Positions 1 to 13,035 are shown, counted from the stretch's first letter. The stretch: 64,000 nucleotides of DNA from Ailanthus altissimus (GCA_946807835.1 OX327684.1:11742501-11806500), one strand, 5' to 3'. Notes: generated from the sequence alone by a model not told the origin. A program made the numbers and translations.

Positions 1-92
1 GATTGCTTCTTTGTTTTGTTTTGCCTATGTAGTTACTGTTGTTCTCATGTATTCTTCATTTAACACTTGAAGTTACTTTGGGTTGTTAACAG

Positions 93-1585
<1,493 letters not shown>

Positions 1586-1633
1586 TAAATAGGTATGTTT
1601 GTTCTTTTTGTTGCTTCAGCATATGACTCTTTC

Positions 1634-2340
1634 TGATGTGCATCATGAAAGTTCTAAATCAACTCAAGAAGGTGAGTTGAGCGTAAAGGAGACTTCAGAT
1701 GGTCCAATAACAAGGGCTAAGGCTAAACAGCTTTAAAGGGTCATAAGTAGTCAAATTGGAGTTATTGAGGCTTCTATGGGATTAAAAGCTTGCGATCTGA
1801 ATGGAAATGAGTTAAATGTGTTTATTTATCTTCAATTAGAGATTGGGACGTGATTTAAAGGCATTTGGTGACGTTGGGCTTAAAGCAGCAGCTAAGGGCC
1901 TTCTTTCCATGCTATTGGGCTTTATTTACTTCTTTTGTTGCTATTTTTATGTATTTGGGCCTTTCTTGAACTTGTTTAGTTTTGTTTTAAAATTGTTAAG
2001 TCATATTGGGCTTATTTTAGGATTTTTAACTTTATTAGGTAATATTAAGGTTTCCCCTCATTTTGTAAGCCTATATAAGGCATGTTTAAGTCTTATAGAG
2101 GCAGTTGCCTCATTTTGGAATTGGATGCACGAAAATAGAACTTTTCTCTTTCAAAATTGTCTTCTCAAGTTTTTCAACTCTTGAAGATAGTTGCTGACTT
2201 ATCACTCTTTGATCCCCAAGAATGTGGCGTCAAAACCCTAAATTGATCCTTGTGGCGTCCATACGACTTATCAAGGTATCTATTTAGTTTTATCCTCCAT
2301 CAATTTCACCATTTAATTTGTTATAAATCAAGGCACATCA
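1634..2340 (+). repeat. A1 5' LTR
   Basis: 707 bp, TGATGTGCATCA to GGCACATCA, with the TSD CTTTC just upstream. It carries a promoter-like stretch (CCTATATAAGG near 2070-2080) and, in the last 150 bp, ACTTATCA and GTGGCGTC blocks shared with other families. Its first 220 bp are homologous to the polyprotein tail encoded in the 3' LTR. Confidence 0.97.
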
Positions 2341-2342
2341 TC

Positions 2343-2354
2343 TGGTATCAGAGC
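2343..2354 (+). promoter_or_regulatory. A1 primer-binding site (initiator Met-tRNA)
   Basis: TGGTATCAGAGC lies two bases after the 5' LTR. It is complementary to the 3' end of plant initiator methionine tRNA, the usual primer of this group. Confidence 0.93.
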
Positions 2355-2697
2355 ATAGGATTTCAGTGTGCAAACTGAAGTTTCAGCTATTGAAGGTGTC
2401 TTGCTATTTTTTGTGTTATATAATTTTGTGGGGTTATTATCAGGTTGGGTCTCTAATATTTGAGGTTAGTAGTTGAATTGCAACTCTGAAGCATTAAAAT
2501 TAATTCTTAGTAGTTTGTGAACTGGAGATGAGTTGGCTGAATTAAATTGTTCCTGAACCTGGAAATTTGGACTTTGAGTAAATTGTTGCTATCTGATTTT
2601 CTTTACTAATTTGGTAAAAATTCAGTTTGAGAAGAGTGTTTTAGCTATTGGTTGTGTTGTTCATTGTTCATACTTGTTTGGGGTTTTTTTGTTAATA

Positions 2698-5600
2698 ATG
2701 GCTGACGATGATGCAAGTAGAGTACCAAAGGGACTGAGTTTAGAACAAGCTCAACTCATGGGCTTACAACGAGCTCATGATGAATTTCGAGGTGAGATTA
2801 CTGAAATTCGTGGACAACTCGCTGCAATTATAGAAATGATGCAAAGAAATACTTTGCAACCCCAACAAAGGCAGGTAGGGCGTAGGGTACCTCGAAATGA
2901 CCTAGGGGATGCTGGAGATAAGCCAAATAAGGATGATGAGGCTGAAGATGGGGTAGGATAAAGAGGCAGCAAAATGACCCTACTAGTTGTATCAAACTTA
3001 ATATACCACCATTTAGAGGTACTAGTTCTCCTGAGGAGTATCTTGAATGGGTTCAGAAGGTAGAAAGGATGTTTGATTGGCATGAGTACCCTGAGGCAAG
3101 GAAGTGTAAGGTAGCAGCACTTGAGTTTACCGATTACGCACTTTTGTGGTGGGAAAACTTAAAAGCTCAACGAAGAAGGGATGACAAAGAAGAAGTTACA
3201 AGCTGGCCACTTATGAAAAGATTAATGAAGAAGAGATTTGTTCCAGATTACTATAAACAAGAATTATACATCAAACTCCAGACTTTGCGGCAAGGTTCCT
3301 TGAGTGTGGAGGAGTATGTGAAAGAATTTTAGCTGTTGCTGATTCGCTGTGATTTGAATGAACCTCAAGAGCAAACAATAGCTAGATTCCTTGATGGATT
3401 GAAGAGGGACATAGCTAATGTTGTTGAGTTACAGCCCTTTATATTTCTTGAGGATGTCATAAAGCTTGCAACTAAAGTAGAAAGACAGCAGAAAAGAGAG
3501 GGTGTCCATATGAGGTCAACTACAACAAATAATACAAAGGCTGTTTCTTCGCCTTCGCGAACATGGAACACACCTAAACGTGATGAGAAAGTGGAGTTCA
3601 ATAAAGGAAGTGCTAGTTCAGGTTCGTTGAAAGGAAAGGAGAAGGTATTTGAACCTCAATTTTCCAGGAGGTCACGAGACATCAAGTGTTTCAAGTGCTT
3701 GGGAAATGGGCATATTGCTTCTGAATGTCCAAATAAGAGGGTGATGGTTTTACAAGGGAAGTATGGAGAGCTTGTAAGTGAAGATGAGGCTGAGATGGAA
3801 GAGGAATCTAAAGTTGAAGTGACTGAACAAGAAGAGAATCTTGAGCCAATGGAGGGAAATTTATTAGTTATTCAAAGGATTTTGAGTGCTGAAGTTGATA
3901 TTGGTTTGGAACAGTGCGAAAACATCTTTCACACAAGATGTCAAATCCGAGATAAAGTTTGTACCATGATCATTGATAATGGTAGTTGCACCAATGTTGC
4001 ATCCACTACTTTAGTGGAGAAATTGGGATTAACTACTGTTCCACATCCAAAACCATACAAATTACATTGGCTTAATGACAAGGGAGAGATTCAAGTTACA
4101 AGGCAAGTTCGGGTGCCATTCTCCATTAAAACCTTTCATGATGAGGTTTTATGTGATGTGGTTCCTATGACAGCTAGTCATGTGTTATTAGGACGCCCAT
4201 GGCAATTTGATAATGATGTGACTTATAATGGGCGAAGGAACACTTATTCATTTGTGCTGAATGGGAAGAAAGTGAATTTGATGCCACTGAGTTCTCAACA
4301 AGTTAGAGAAGATCAGCTGCGAAATCAAAGGAAGATGATGGAATCTGGTAAAGGGTTAATGTTAGCCAAAAAGGGAGATGTTGAGCAAGCACTAGCTTCT
4401 GTGGGGGTTGTTTTCATGACTTGGGCAAAGTCTTTATTGCAAGTGAAGGGTTTGGATTTGCCAAGGCAGGTTGTGGAGTTGCTTGAAGAGTTCAAAGATG
4501 TATTTCCGAAAGAGCTACCATTAGGATTACCACCTATTCGAGGGATAGAGCATCAAATTGATTTGGTGCCTGGAGCTTCACTTCCAAATAGACCAGCATA
4601 TAGATGTAATCCGGAGGAAGCAAAGGAGATCAAAAGGCAGGTTGGTGAGCTCTTAGAGAGGGGCTATGTGCATGAGTCACTTATTCCTTGTTCAGTGCCT
4701 ACTTTTTTGCTTGTTCCAAAGAATGATGGTACCATGAGAATGTGTGTGGACAGTCGGGCTATCAACAAGATAACGGTTAAGTATCGATTCCCTATTCCTA
4801 GACTTGATGATATGCTTGATGAATTGCATGGTGCTGTTTATTTTTCTAAAGTTGATTTGATGAGTAGATATCACCAAATTAGGATGAAAGAAGGTGATGA
4901 ATGGAAAACAGCCTTTAAAACTAAGCATGGATTGTATGAGTGGATGGTGATGCTGTTTGGGCTTTCTAATGCATCTAGTACATTTATGAGACTTATGAAC
5001 CATGTTTTGAGGAAGTTTATTGGGCTGTTTGTTGTAGTCTATTTTGATGATATCTTGATCTATAGTAAAACTTTAGATGATCATGTGAAGCATCTTATGG
5101 CTATATTTGAGACCTTGCGTGATGCTAAGTTGTATAGAAACCTCAAGAAGTGCTATTTCTGCCAAGATAGTGTTATCTTTTTGGGGTATGTTGTTTCTGG
5201 TAGTGGAATTAAGGTTGATGAGGAGAAGGTTAAGGCAATTCGTGATTGGCCTAAACCTACTAGTGTTGCGGATGTGAGAAGTTTTCATGGTTTAGCCTCT
5301 TTCTATAGGCGATTTATTAAAGACTTTAGTTTTATTGTTGCGCCTATGACAGAGTGTTTGAAAAAAGGGAATGAGTTTAGGTGGAATGAGAATGCACAGA
5401 AGTCATTTGAAATGATTAAAGAACAATTATGTTCTGCTCCAGTTTTAGCACTTCCCAATTTTGCTAAAACATTTAAAATAGAGTGTGATGCTTCAGGGGT
5501 CGGTATTGGGGCTGTTTTGATGCTAGAAAAGAGGCCAATTGCTTTCTTTAGTGAGAAGCTGAATGGGGCACGTTTAAACTACTCTATTTATGACAAGGAG

Positions 5601-7328
5601 TTTTATGCATTGATTCGGGCTCTCGAGGTATGGCAGTATTATTTATTACCTAAAGAGTTCGTTATTCATACTGACCATGAATCGTTAAAGTATCTTAAAG
5701 GGCAGACCAAGCTGAATAGAAGACATGCCAAATGGGTAGAGTTCATGGAGACATTTCCATATGTCATAAAATACAAGAAGTGGCAAACTAATGTCATTGC
5801 TGATGCTCTTTCTAGGAGGTATGCATTGATTTCTATGTTAAATGTAAGGCTTTTGGGTTTTGAACAGGTGAAAGAACAATATACAAGTGATTCATACTTT
5901 GCTAATATGATGTCTAAATGTGCTAAAGGAGCTTGTGATGGGTTCTTTGTGCATGATGGTTACTTGTTCAAGTTGGGCAGAATGTGTATACCTTCAGGAT
6001 CCTTACGTGAGTTGCTTGTGCGTGAGGCTCATGGGGGTGGTCTTAGTGGTCATTTTGAGGAGAAGAAAACTTATGAGCTACTGAAAGAGCACTTCTTTTG
6101 GCCTAATATGCTGCGGGATGTTCATAAGGTTGTTGAAAGATGTGTAATTTGCAAGAAAGGTAAGGGTAAAGAGAATGCATATGGACTATATATGCCTTTA
6201 CCTATCCCAGAGCAACCATGGATGGATATTAGTATGGATTTTGTGCTTGGATTACCTAGAACACAGCGTGGGAAGGATTCAGTGATGGTTGTGGTTGATC
6301 GGTTCTCCAAAATGTCCCACTTTATTCCTTGTAAAAAAACTGATGATGCTATTCATATTGTTGATTTGTTTTTTAGGGAAATTGTACATTTGCATGGAAT
6401 CCCTAAAAGCATTATCTCTGATCGTGATACAAAATTCTTAAACTATTTTTGGAAGACTCATTGGAAGAAGCTTGGAACAAAGTTACTTTTCAGTACTGCT
6501 TGTCATCCACAAACTGATGGGCAAACTGAGGTAGTGAATCGTACTCTATCTTCTTTATTACGGGCTGTTATAAATAAGAACTTAAAGAATTGGGATACTT
6601 GTTTGCCTATTGTGGAGTTTGCATACAACCGTAGTGTGCATGGGGCTACAAAATTTTCACCATTTGAGATTGTGTATGAATTTAATCCATTTGTTCCTAT
6701 TGACCTTGTTCCTATTCCAATTGATGAGAGGACATCTATGGATGGTGTTAAAAAAGCAGAATTGATGAAGAAGCTTCATGAGCAGGTTCGAATTCATATT
6801 GAGAAGAAAACAGCTAAGTATGTTAAGCATGCTAATAAAGGACGAAAAATGATTAGCTTTGAACCTGGTGATCTTGTTTGGATTCATCTTAGCAAAGGAA
6901 GATTTCCTAGCAAGCGGAAGTCCAAGCTGATGCCAAGAGTTGATGGACCTTTTCGTATTATAGAGAAGGTAAATAGTAATGCTTACAAAGTTGACCTTCC
7001 TGGTGATTACAATGTTTCAGCCACTTTTAATGTGAATGACTTATCTCCTTATTTGGAAGGTTTAGAAGATTCTGATTTGAGGGCAAATCATTCTTTGCCC
7101 GGGGGTGATGATGTGCATCATAAAGGTTCTAAATCAACTCAAGAAGGCGAGCTGAGCGTAAAGGAGACTTCAGATGGTCCAATAACAAGGGCTAAGGCTA
7201 AACAGCTTCAGAGGGCCACAAGTAGTCAAATTGGAGCTATTGAGGCTTCTATGGGATTAGAAGCTTGCGATCTGAATGGAAATGAGTTAAATGTGTTTAT
7301 TTGTCTTCAATTAGAGATTGGGACGTGA
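2698..7328 (+). pseudogene. A1 Gag-Pol polyprotein (gag, protease, RT, RNase H, integrase), two lesions
   Basis: Starts at MADDDASRV (2698; the in-frame ATG at 2611 adds no gag-like sequence). A 1-nt deletion near 2950, judged against copies A2 and A3, shifts the frame, which resumes at 2955. A TAG at 3330-3332 replaces the GAG or AAG of the other copies. From 3336 the frame is open for 1,330 residues. Numbering from there: zinc knuckle [14 protein letters not shown] at 118-131; protease DNGS with Asp at 214; RT YFDD at 569-572; RNase H first Asp at 718; integrase HHCC zinc site starting at His 899; integrase D968, D1029 and E1065, with the canonical D(35)E spacing. It ends with a GPITRAKAK tail encoded in the 3' LTR. 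No chromodomain was seen. Confidence 0.95.
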
Positions 7329-7816
7329 TTTAAAGGCATTTTGTGACGTTGGGCTTAAAGCAGCAGCTAAGGGCCTTCTTTCCATGCTATTGGGCTTTAT
7401 TTACTTCTTTTGTTGCTATTTTTATGTATTTGGGCCTTTCTTGAACTTGTTTAGTTTTGTTTTAAAATTGTTAAGTCATATTGGGCTTATTTTGGGCTTT
7501 TTAACTTTATTAGGTAATATTAGGGTTTCCTCTCATTTTGTAAGCCTATATAAGGCATGTTTAAGTCTTATAGAGGCAGTTGCCTTATTTTAGAATTGGA
7601 TGCACGAAAATAGAACTTTTCTCTCTCAAAATTGTCTTATCAAGTTTTTCAACTCTTGAAGATAGTTGCTGACTTATCACTCTTTGATCCCCAAGAGTGT
7701 GGCGTCAAAACCCTAAATTGATCCTTGTGGCGTCCATACGACTTATCAAGGTATCTATTTAGTTCTATCCTCCATCAACTTCACCATTTAATTTTGTTAT
7801 AAATCAAGGCACATCA
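7109..7816 (+). repeat. A1 3' LTR, overlapped by the polyprotein frame
   Basis: 708 bp, followed by the TSD CTTTC. The polyprotein reading frame enters the LTR and stops only at 7326-7328, so LTR positions 1-220 are coding here. The usual purine tract before the LTR is short (GGGGGTGA, 7101-7108). Confidence 0.96.
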
Positions 7817-7881
7817 CTTTCTCATTTGTTGGCTGATATATGCTTTAGAACTCACCTTTATCTATATTCCAATATGAACAG

Positions 7882-8584
7882 TTGAAAAGGCAAAGTATTA
7901 CCACAGTGCTGGGTTTTCCTTACTGTGTCTCTTGAGTTCATTCAAATGGTTGCTGAATATGCAGCCGCAAAGAACAAATGAAAATTGATTAAATGAAATT
8001 TTGACATTGCAGTTATTATAAGTAGATTCTAAGATGTTGCAATTATTATTATTATCTTCTTCAATAGCTTCAGTCCCTTGTCATGCATTTTCAGGTCTTC
8101 ACGATGAACCTTTCTGCACCATTTATCAGTGAGTTCTTCAAGGATGTACAGGAGAAGGCTTTACTTTACCTTAAGCTTTCATCTCCCTTCTCTTCTTATA
8201 ATGTTATTTAGAGTACATCACTGATGTGCCTTTTATGTGCAGGTATATGGACTATGTATTTGCGAATGAGACAGAAGCTAGAACCTTTTTCAAAGGTTCA
8301 TGGCTGGGAGGTAATATTTTCTTAGTATTTGGTCTGTTCAGTGTGAGAACTCTATTTTTTGCCACCCCAATTGAACTTATTAGTGATGTTTTTATTTTCA
8401 GACTGACAATGTTAAGGAGATTACTCTGAAGATATTTCAGTGGCCCAAGGCATCAGGAACACACAAGAGGATCACTGTTATCACCCAAGGTGCTGACCTT
8501 CTTGTGGTTGCTGAGGATCGCAAGGTGAAACTATTCTTTGTGATCTTGTTACCCAAGGGAAAGTTGGTTGATACCAATGGATCA
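7882..8584 (+). pseudogene. ADK: ADK middle exon block
   Basis: Between the two retrotransposons are exons for VEKAKYY..MVAEYAAAKNK (7882-7978), VFTMNLSAPFISEFFKDVQ (8095-8169), MDYVFANETEARTF (8243-8310) and DNVKEITLKIFQWPKASG through LVDTNG (8402-8584). A 1-nt deletion in a T/C run near 7908 and an extra T at 8286-8290 shift the frame inside two exons. The expected donors after 7978 and 8169 are not GT. 8585-9021 is intron with nothing else recognised. Confidence 0.88.
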
Positions 8585-9025
8585 GTTATGTATCTCAAAT
8601 ATTTCCTTCAGGGCTTTTGATGTTGGAATTCAGAAAATGGCTCTGCCAAATGCTTTGAACTTGAAATTTCATAATGCTCTATTCATTTCCTGTCATTCTT
8701 TTTGCTGCCCTTAATCCCACTATTAAGGTGATTCTTTGATAAGATCACAAAGAATTTATTGCTTTGTGAGAAAAAGTTTTGAGCAAATCAATATTGTGGA
8801 TAGTAATTATTAACTGATATGGGCGTTCATAGTGAAATTTTTCCAGAATTACTTGTATGTTTAATTCTTGTGTATAAGCTCAGTTATTCTTTTGCTTCTT
8901 CTTGTTTATCTTGGATCAAGTCCAAGCTCTGCTACCTCAAAATGCTGAATATCGTACATGACCTATTTTTATAGACATTACTTTTCTGTGTAAAACGTTT
9001 ATGGTTCAGTTGAGGCGGTGGCTAG

Positions 9026-9556
9026 TGTCACGACCCGATTTCTCGAACCCGCGCGGCCTTAGATACTTTACAAGAGCTAAGCAGCCTACAAGACCCAATT
9101 AACCAAAGAAAGAGATGAAGAAGAAGCACACTAAATGTTTGAGAGAATGCTCTCGGATTTTATTACTAAAAAGAGATTACAAAGTTATAGAATTATAAGC
9201 TTGGAGTATTTCTACAATTTGGAGGATGGTTGCTCAAATGAGAGCTCCATCTATTTATAGCTAAAGCTATATACAATGGACGGCTAGGATTAACTCTAAT
9301 CCAATGGTCTACATCTAAAGAGGAGAATATGCTAAGGAATATTCCAAAGATGCCAACTATCAAAAGAATATCTCATAGAATATGTTTTTTCTAGAAAACT
9401 CCCTCACCTACCACATGCAAGTGGCTTTAACCCAAGTCAAATGGGCCTTTTAGAAGCTCTAGCCCATTTAACACAAAATGGACTAAATCCCCTCTTGGTG
9501 GTCTTGTTGTGCGCCAAATGTTCGAGTCTTTGTTTGAAAATATTTGGGGCGTGACA
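9026..9556 (-). repeat. 3' LTR of the minus-strand element
   Basis: 531 bp, pairing with 12086-12614. Plus-strand start TGTCACGACCCG, end GCGTGACA; adjacent purine tract on the minus strand (9557-9568). Confidence 0.95.
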
Positions 9557-9568
9557 TTCTCCCCCACC
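9557..9568 (-). promoter_or_regulatory. polypurine tract of the minus-strand element
   Basis: Plus-strand TTCTCCCCCACC reads GGTGGGGGAGAA on the minus strand, directly before the 3' LTR; it is the plus-strand primer of reverse transcription. Confidence 0.85.
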
Positions 9569-10341
9569 AAATTCATGCGACGCCCTCGTCGCGTCTCTTC
9601 TGGAACTTGCGCACCCCGTTCTTCAAACTCTGGTTGTGCGCTCTCATGTCCCGAGCGTGCTCTCCCATCCGGTAACCCTTTCTACTCGACAAAGTACTCA
9701 AGACTCGTCTTGAGTTCCTCACCTTTGTCATGGCGTGTGAAAATCTCCAAAGGTTCTCAATTGTGTGGCTCAAATTCTGCATCTCCCGTACCTCTACGGT
9801 ACTGCTTCTAACAGCTTGCGGAATGCACCTGATGTCGCCACTACTGCTGTCTCGACGGTAACTCCACCTTATGCGAGACGTTGCCAACTCTCTTGGCAAT
9901 AACCCTCGGCCCCTTGTCTCCACGAACAAAGACCTTGTGAAGTGGGCATGCTGACTTGCGCTGTGGTGGAAGTATTGTCTCCATCACCAAGTCCCCCGCA
10001 CCATGCTTGACACGCCGCTGCTTGTCTTCGACCTACTCCTTGTGCTGTAAGTGCACATTATGTGACACCTTGGATTTTTGGATGACACCCGCATCCAACA
10101 ACTCCTCGAGCTGCCCCTGTAACTCTCTCATCTCCGATGGAGGCGTCGGCCCCATAGTTGGAAGCGCAATCTCAAGCTCCAACTTGCCCTCAATTACATC
10201 TCTTGAAGGCGGTTCTTCCAGTAAGGCAGTAGGCTTGAATCTATTGTGCTCCCCGGGCACTTCTGCAACATCCTTCGGTATTTCATCCTTGCCCCCATTT
10301 GCCGCATCATCCATCCCCATTGTTGTGGCTGGATGTACCCC
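9569..10341 (-). pseudogene. RT start fused to integrase C-terminus (deletion scar)
   Basis: The frame reads ELQGQLEELLDAGVIQKSKV (start of RT). Within a few codons it continues as a region matching the integrase C-terminal module (DKQRRVKHGAGDLV, then VIAKRVGNVSHKVELP). About 2 kb or more that encodes the RT palm, RNase H and the integrase core is missing. The remainder to the purine tract is degenerate. Confidence 0.8.
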
Positions 10342-10989
10342 TCATTTGTGCTCAGCATCTACCCTTAGTTGCATTACAGAAAGGACTTTGGCGTTTGGCT
10401 TGGATCGCCCACCCTTGGGCTTGTCTACTGTTGGTATCATTCGAGGCTCTCCCTCCAAAATACACATGTAGTTGTGTTGAGAAAGTAGCTCCACATTGTA
10501 CTGCTGTAAGAACTCTATACCTAGCACCATATCAAAATCATCGAAAGGTGCTACCGAGAAATTTACCTTACCGTGCCATTTGCCAAGGTGAATTTCAGCT
10601 CCACGAACCACCCCATCCAGCGGCTTGGCTCTTGCATTCACGAACTTGAGGTATCCCTCTCATTTCTTCACATAAAGGCCCAAGCATTCCGCTTCCGCAC
10701 GCTTAATGAAGTTGTGCGTAGCCCCCATATCAACCAATACTTGAGTCTTTATGCAATTGATGCTGGCTTCAATGTACATGAGCGTCGTCCCCGTTGGCGC
10801 ATCAGCACGCTGCTTAGCTTTGAGGGAATTGAACAGCTGCATACAACCCATACTGCTCTGTCCACCCTCGTATCGTGCCTCATACATTGCATTGAAAGCC
10901 TTCTTCTTCGGACAGTCCTTCACCCAATGATCCCCGTCGTAGAGGAAACAATTCGACTTTGGACCATTACCTCTATGGCCATTGCGGTT
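10342..10989 (-). pseudogene. zinc knuckle and retropepsin region of the minus-strand element
   Basis: Reading leftward: CFLYDGDHWVKDC is a zinc knuckle whose second Cys is Tyr. LVDMGATHNFI is the protease active site with Met where Thr or Ser is expected. Then comes MVLGIEFLQQYN, the second conserved protease loop. Stops at 10921-10989 and 10657-10659 break the frame. Both changed residues suggest loss of function. Confidence 0.85.
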
Positions 10990-12061
10990 CTACTCCTTCC
11001 ACTTGGGCAGTTTTCCTTTCTCCTCCTTACTCTCCGGAGGTTGAAACGCTTTGGCTTCACCACCCTTGCTGTGATTGGGTTTAGAATTTCTGGACTTACC
11101 CGAATCTCCCTTGCGGTAATCCATGAGCATTTCCGTCATTGTAAGGGCGTCAGATATATTCTGCACTCCACGCTGCTTCAACTCATTAGCAGCCCATGTT
11201 TGCAACCCATCCAGGAAATTGAACAACAAGTCATCCTCACTCATGTTGCGGATTTGTAACATCAACAAAGAGTACTCCTCCACGTACTCCCTAATAGATT
11301 TTGTTTGTTTCAACTCCTTCAATCGCTTGCGAGCGTCGTGCGCCACATTCTCCGGATAGAATTGGCGCTTTAACTCCCGTTGCAATTCTTCCCATGTGTT
11401 TATGGTGCAGGTACCCTTGTGAATCTCCTTGCTTTTCCTACGCCGCCACGGAATTGCATGATCGGAAAGGTATAAAGTTGCGGTACTTACTTTGTGTTCG
11501 TCCTGCACGCCCATAGCACTGAAATACCTCTCCATTTGCCAAAAGAAGTTGTCAAGCTCCTTGGCATCCCGTCTGCCGCTAAACTCCTTCGGTTTAGGGG
11601 GCTTCGACCCTTGGTGCAGCCACCGCACTTTGAGTAGCTACGCGATTAGCGACTGCTCGCTTACACAACACCACATCCTCTTTGACATCTTCAAACCCTT
11701 TTTGTAGCTCCTCTACTTGGGCTTGAACTTTGTCCATGGTGTTGTAAACATTCTCTTGAAAAGCCTTGATCCAGTCCCGTTGCTTGATAGTATGCTCGTC
11801 AATGGAGCTTTCGATGAGGGAGCGCAGCTCGTCCCCTTGAGTATCGAGGCCTACCTCGACATTCTGGACTTGCTCCTCTAACTCCCCAAGGCGGTCCGTC
11901 GCCTTGCTCACAGCACCACCGAGCTTCATAACCATGTCCCCGAGTTCATGGTTCGGATCAACGAACTTTTCTGGCAAAACACTCATATGTCTCCTAGCTT
12001 TGGGGTCTCTACCCTTCCCTTGAGTAATCCCCGATGTTCCAGCAACTTCTTTCACCATCTT
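10990..12061 (-). pseudogene. Gag of the minus-strand element (frameshifted)
   Basis: Two overlapping frames. The N-terminal frame (12061 down to 11594; an in-frame ATG also lies at 12091 inside the LTR) is rich in heptad-like Leu/Val/Glu and probably coiled coil. The second frame (to 10990) holds the capsid-like domain (FFWQMERYFSAMGVQDEHK, LQRELKRQFYPENVAHDARK). A 1-nt shift near 11600 separates PRVEAP from the PKPKEFSG that should follow it. Gag packages the element RNA. Retroelement Gag identity is secure; lineage was not assigned. Confidence 0.88.
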
Positions 12062-12071
12062 CTTTGAACCC

Positions 12072-12083
12072 GCTCTGATACCA
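12072..12083 (-). promoter_or_regulatory. PBS of the minus-strand element
   Basis: Plus-strand GCTCTGATACCA is the reverse complement of TGGTATCAGAGC, two bases from the LTR end. Confidence 0.92.
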
Positions 12084-12085
12084 CT

Positions 12086-12614
12086 TGTCACAACCCGATT
12101 TTTTGAACCTGCGCGGCCTTAGGCACTTTACAAGTGCTAAGCAGCCTACAAGACCCAATTAACCAAAGAAAGATGAAGAAGAAGCACACCAAGTGTTTGA
12201 GAGAATGCTCTCGGATTTTATTACTAAAGAGATATTACAAAGCTATAGAATTACAAGCTTGGAGTATTTCTACAATTTGGAGGATGGCTGCTCAAATGAG
12301 AGCTCCCTCTATTTATAGTTAAAGCTATATACAATGGACGGTTATGATTAACTCTAATCTAATGGTTTACATCTAAAGAGGAGAATATGCTAAGAAATAT
12401 TCCAAAGATGCCAACTACCAAAAGAATATCTCATGGAATATGCCTTTTCTAGAAAACTCTCTCACCTACCACATGCAAGTGATTTTAACCCAAGTCAAAT
12501 GGGCCTTCTAGAAGCTCTAACCCATTTAACACAAAATGGACTAAATCCTCTCTTAGTGGTCTTGTCGCACGCCAAATGTTCGAGTCTTTATTTAAGAATA
12601 TTTAGAGCGTGACA
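12086..12614 (-). repeat. 5' LTR of the minus-strand element
   Basis: 529 bp. On the minus strand it runs into the PBS at 12072-12083. Confidence 0.95.
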
Positions 12615-12813
12615 CTAGGATATGTTTGACCCACTCATCCCGGAGATATAACTCTTGTCACATATTACTTTACAAATCCTCACTCATTATATATTAATAT
12701 TTTATTCCATGACTTATTTGGCATATATCAAGGTAACAAAATCAGGAGATAAGAAACATTATTTGCATTAGCCATCATCTCAGCATTCTTTAACCAACCA
12801 TGATGATTCTTAA

Positions 12814-13035
<222 letters not shown>

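Larger units (their letters stand above)
1634..7816 (+). mobile_element. Ty3/gypsy LTR retrotransposon A1 (chromovirus-like), nearly intact
   Basis: 6,183-bp element with 707- and 708-bp LTRs starting TGATGTGCATCAT and ending AAGGCACATCA. It is flanked by the 5-bp duplication CTTTC (1629-1633 and 7817-7821) and sits in an ADK intron. It has a methionine-tRNA primer-binding site and a gag-protease-RT-RNase H-integrase polyprotein. The LTRs differ by about 23 substitutions and one 1-bp indel by eye (about 3 percent). At the often used plant rate of 1.3e-8 per site per year that is roughly a million years. Only two lesions interrupt the coding region: a frameshift near 2950 and a stop at 3330. 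The TGATG/CATCA termini, lack of a classical chromodomain and coding overlap with the LTR resemble the CRM clade; this placement is inference. Confidence 0.97.
9026..12614 (-). mobile_element. minus-strand Ty3/gypsy element with internal pol deletion
   Basis: 3,589-bp element in the second ADK intron, inserted on the minus strand. LTRs are 9026-9556 (3' LTR) and 12086-12614 (5' LTR), with ends TGTCACG and CGTGACA. A 4-bp repeat CTAG flanks it (9022-9025, 12615-12618). On the minus strand the Met-tRNA PBS follows the 5' LTR and a GGTGGGGGAGAA purine tract abuts the 3' LTR, so strand and ends are secure. Gag and protease remain. RT, RNase H and the integrase core are gone, with the start of RT joined to the integrase C-terminal module near 10050-10080. 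The LTRs are visibly more diverged than those of A1. Confidence 0.95.

Noticed and set aside
1843..2184. 113-residue hydrophobic ORF in the A1 5' LTR as a membrane protein gene
   Set aside because: It lies in the LTR and recurs in every A LTR with stops at different places; T-rich composition alone gives the hydrophobic look.
7100..7328. A chromodomain at the C-terminus of A1 integrase
   Set aside because: The segment after [20 protein letters not shown] lacks the aromatic cage and WKGY-type motif; only the GPITRAKAK tail is present.
9509..11707. Plus-strand open frames of 70-228 residues (9509, 9956, 10299, 10573, 11123) as genes
   Set aside because: They are antisense shadows of the gag and protease frames of the minus-strand element.
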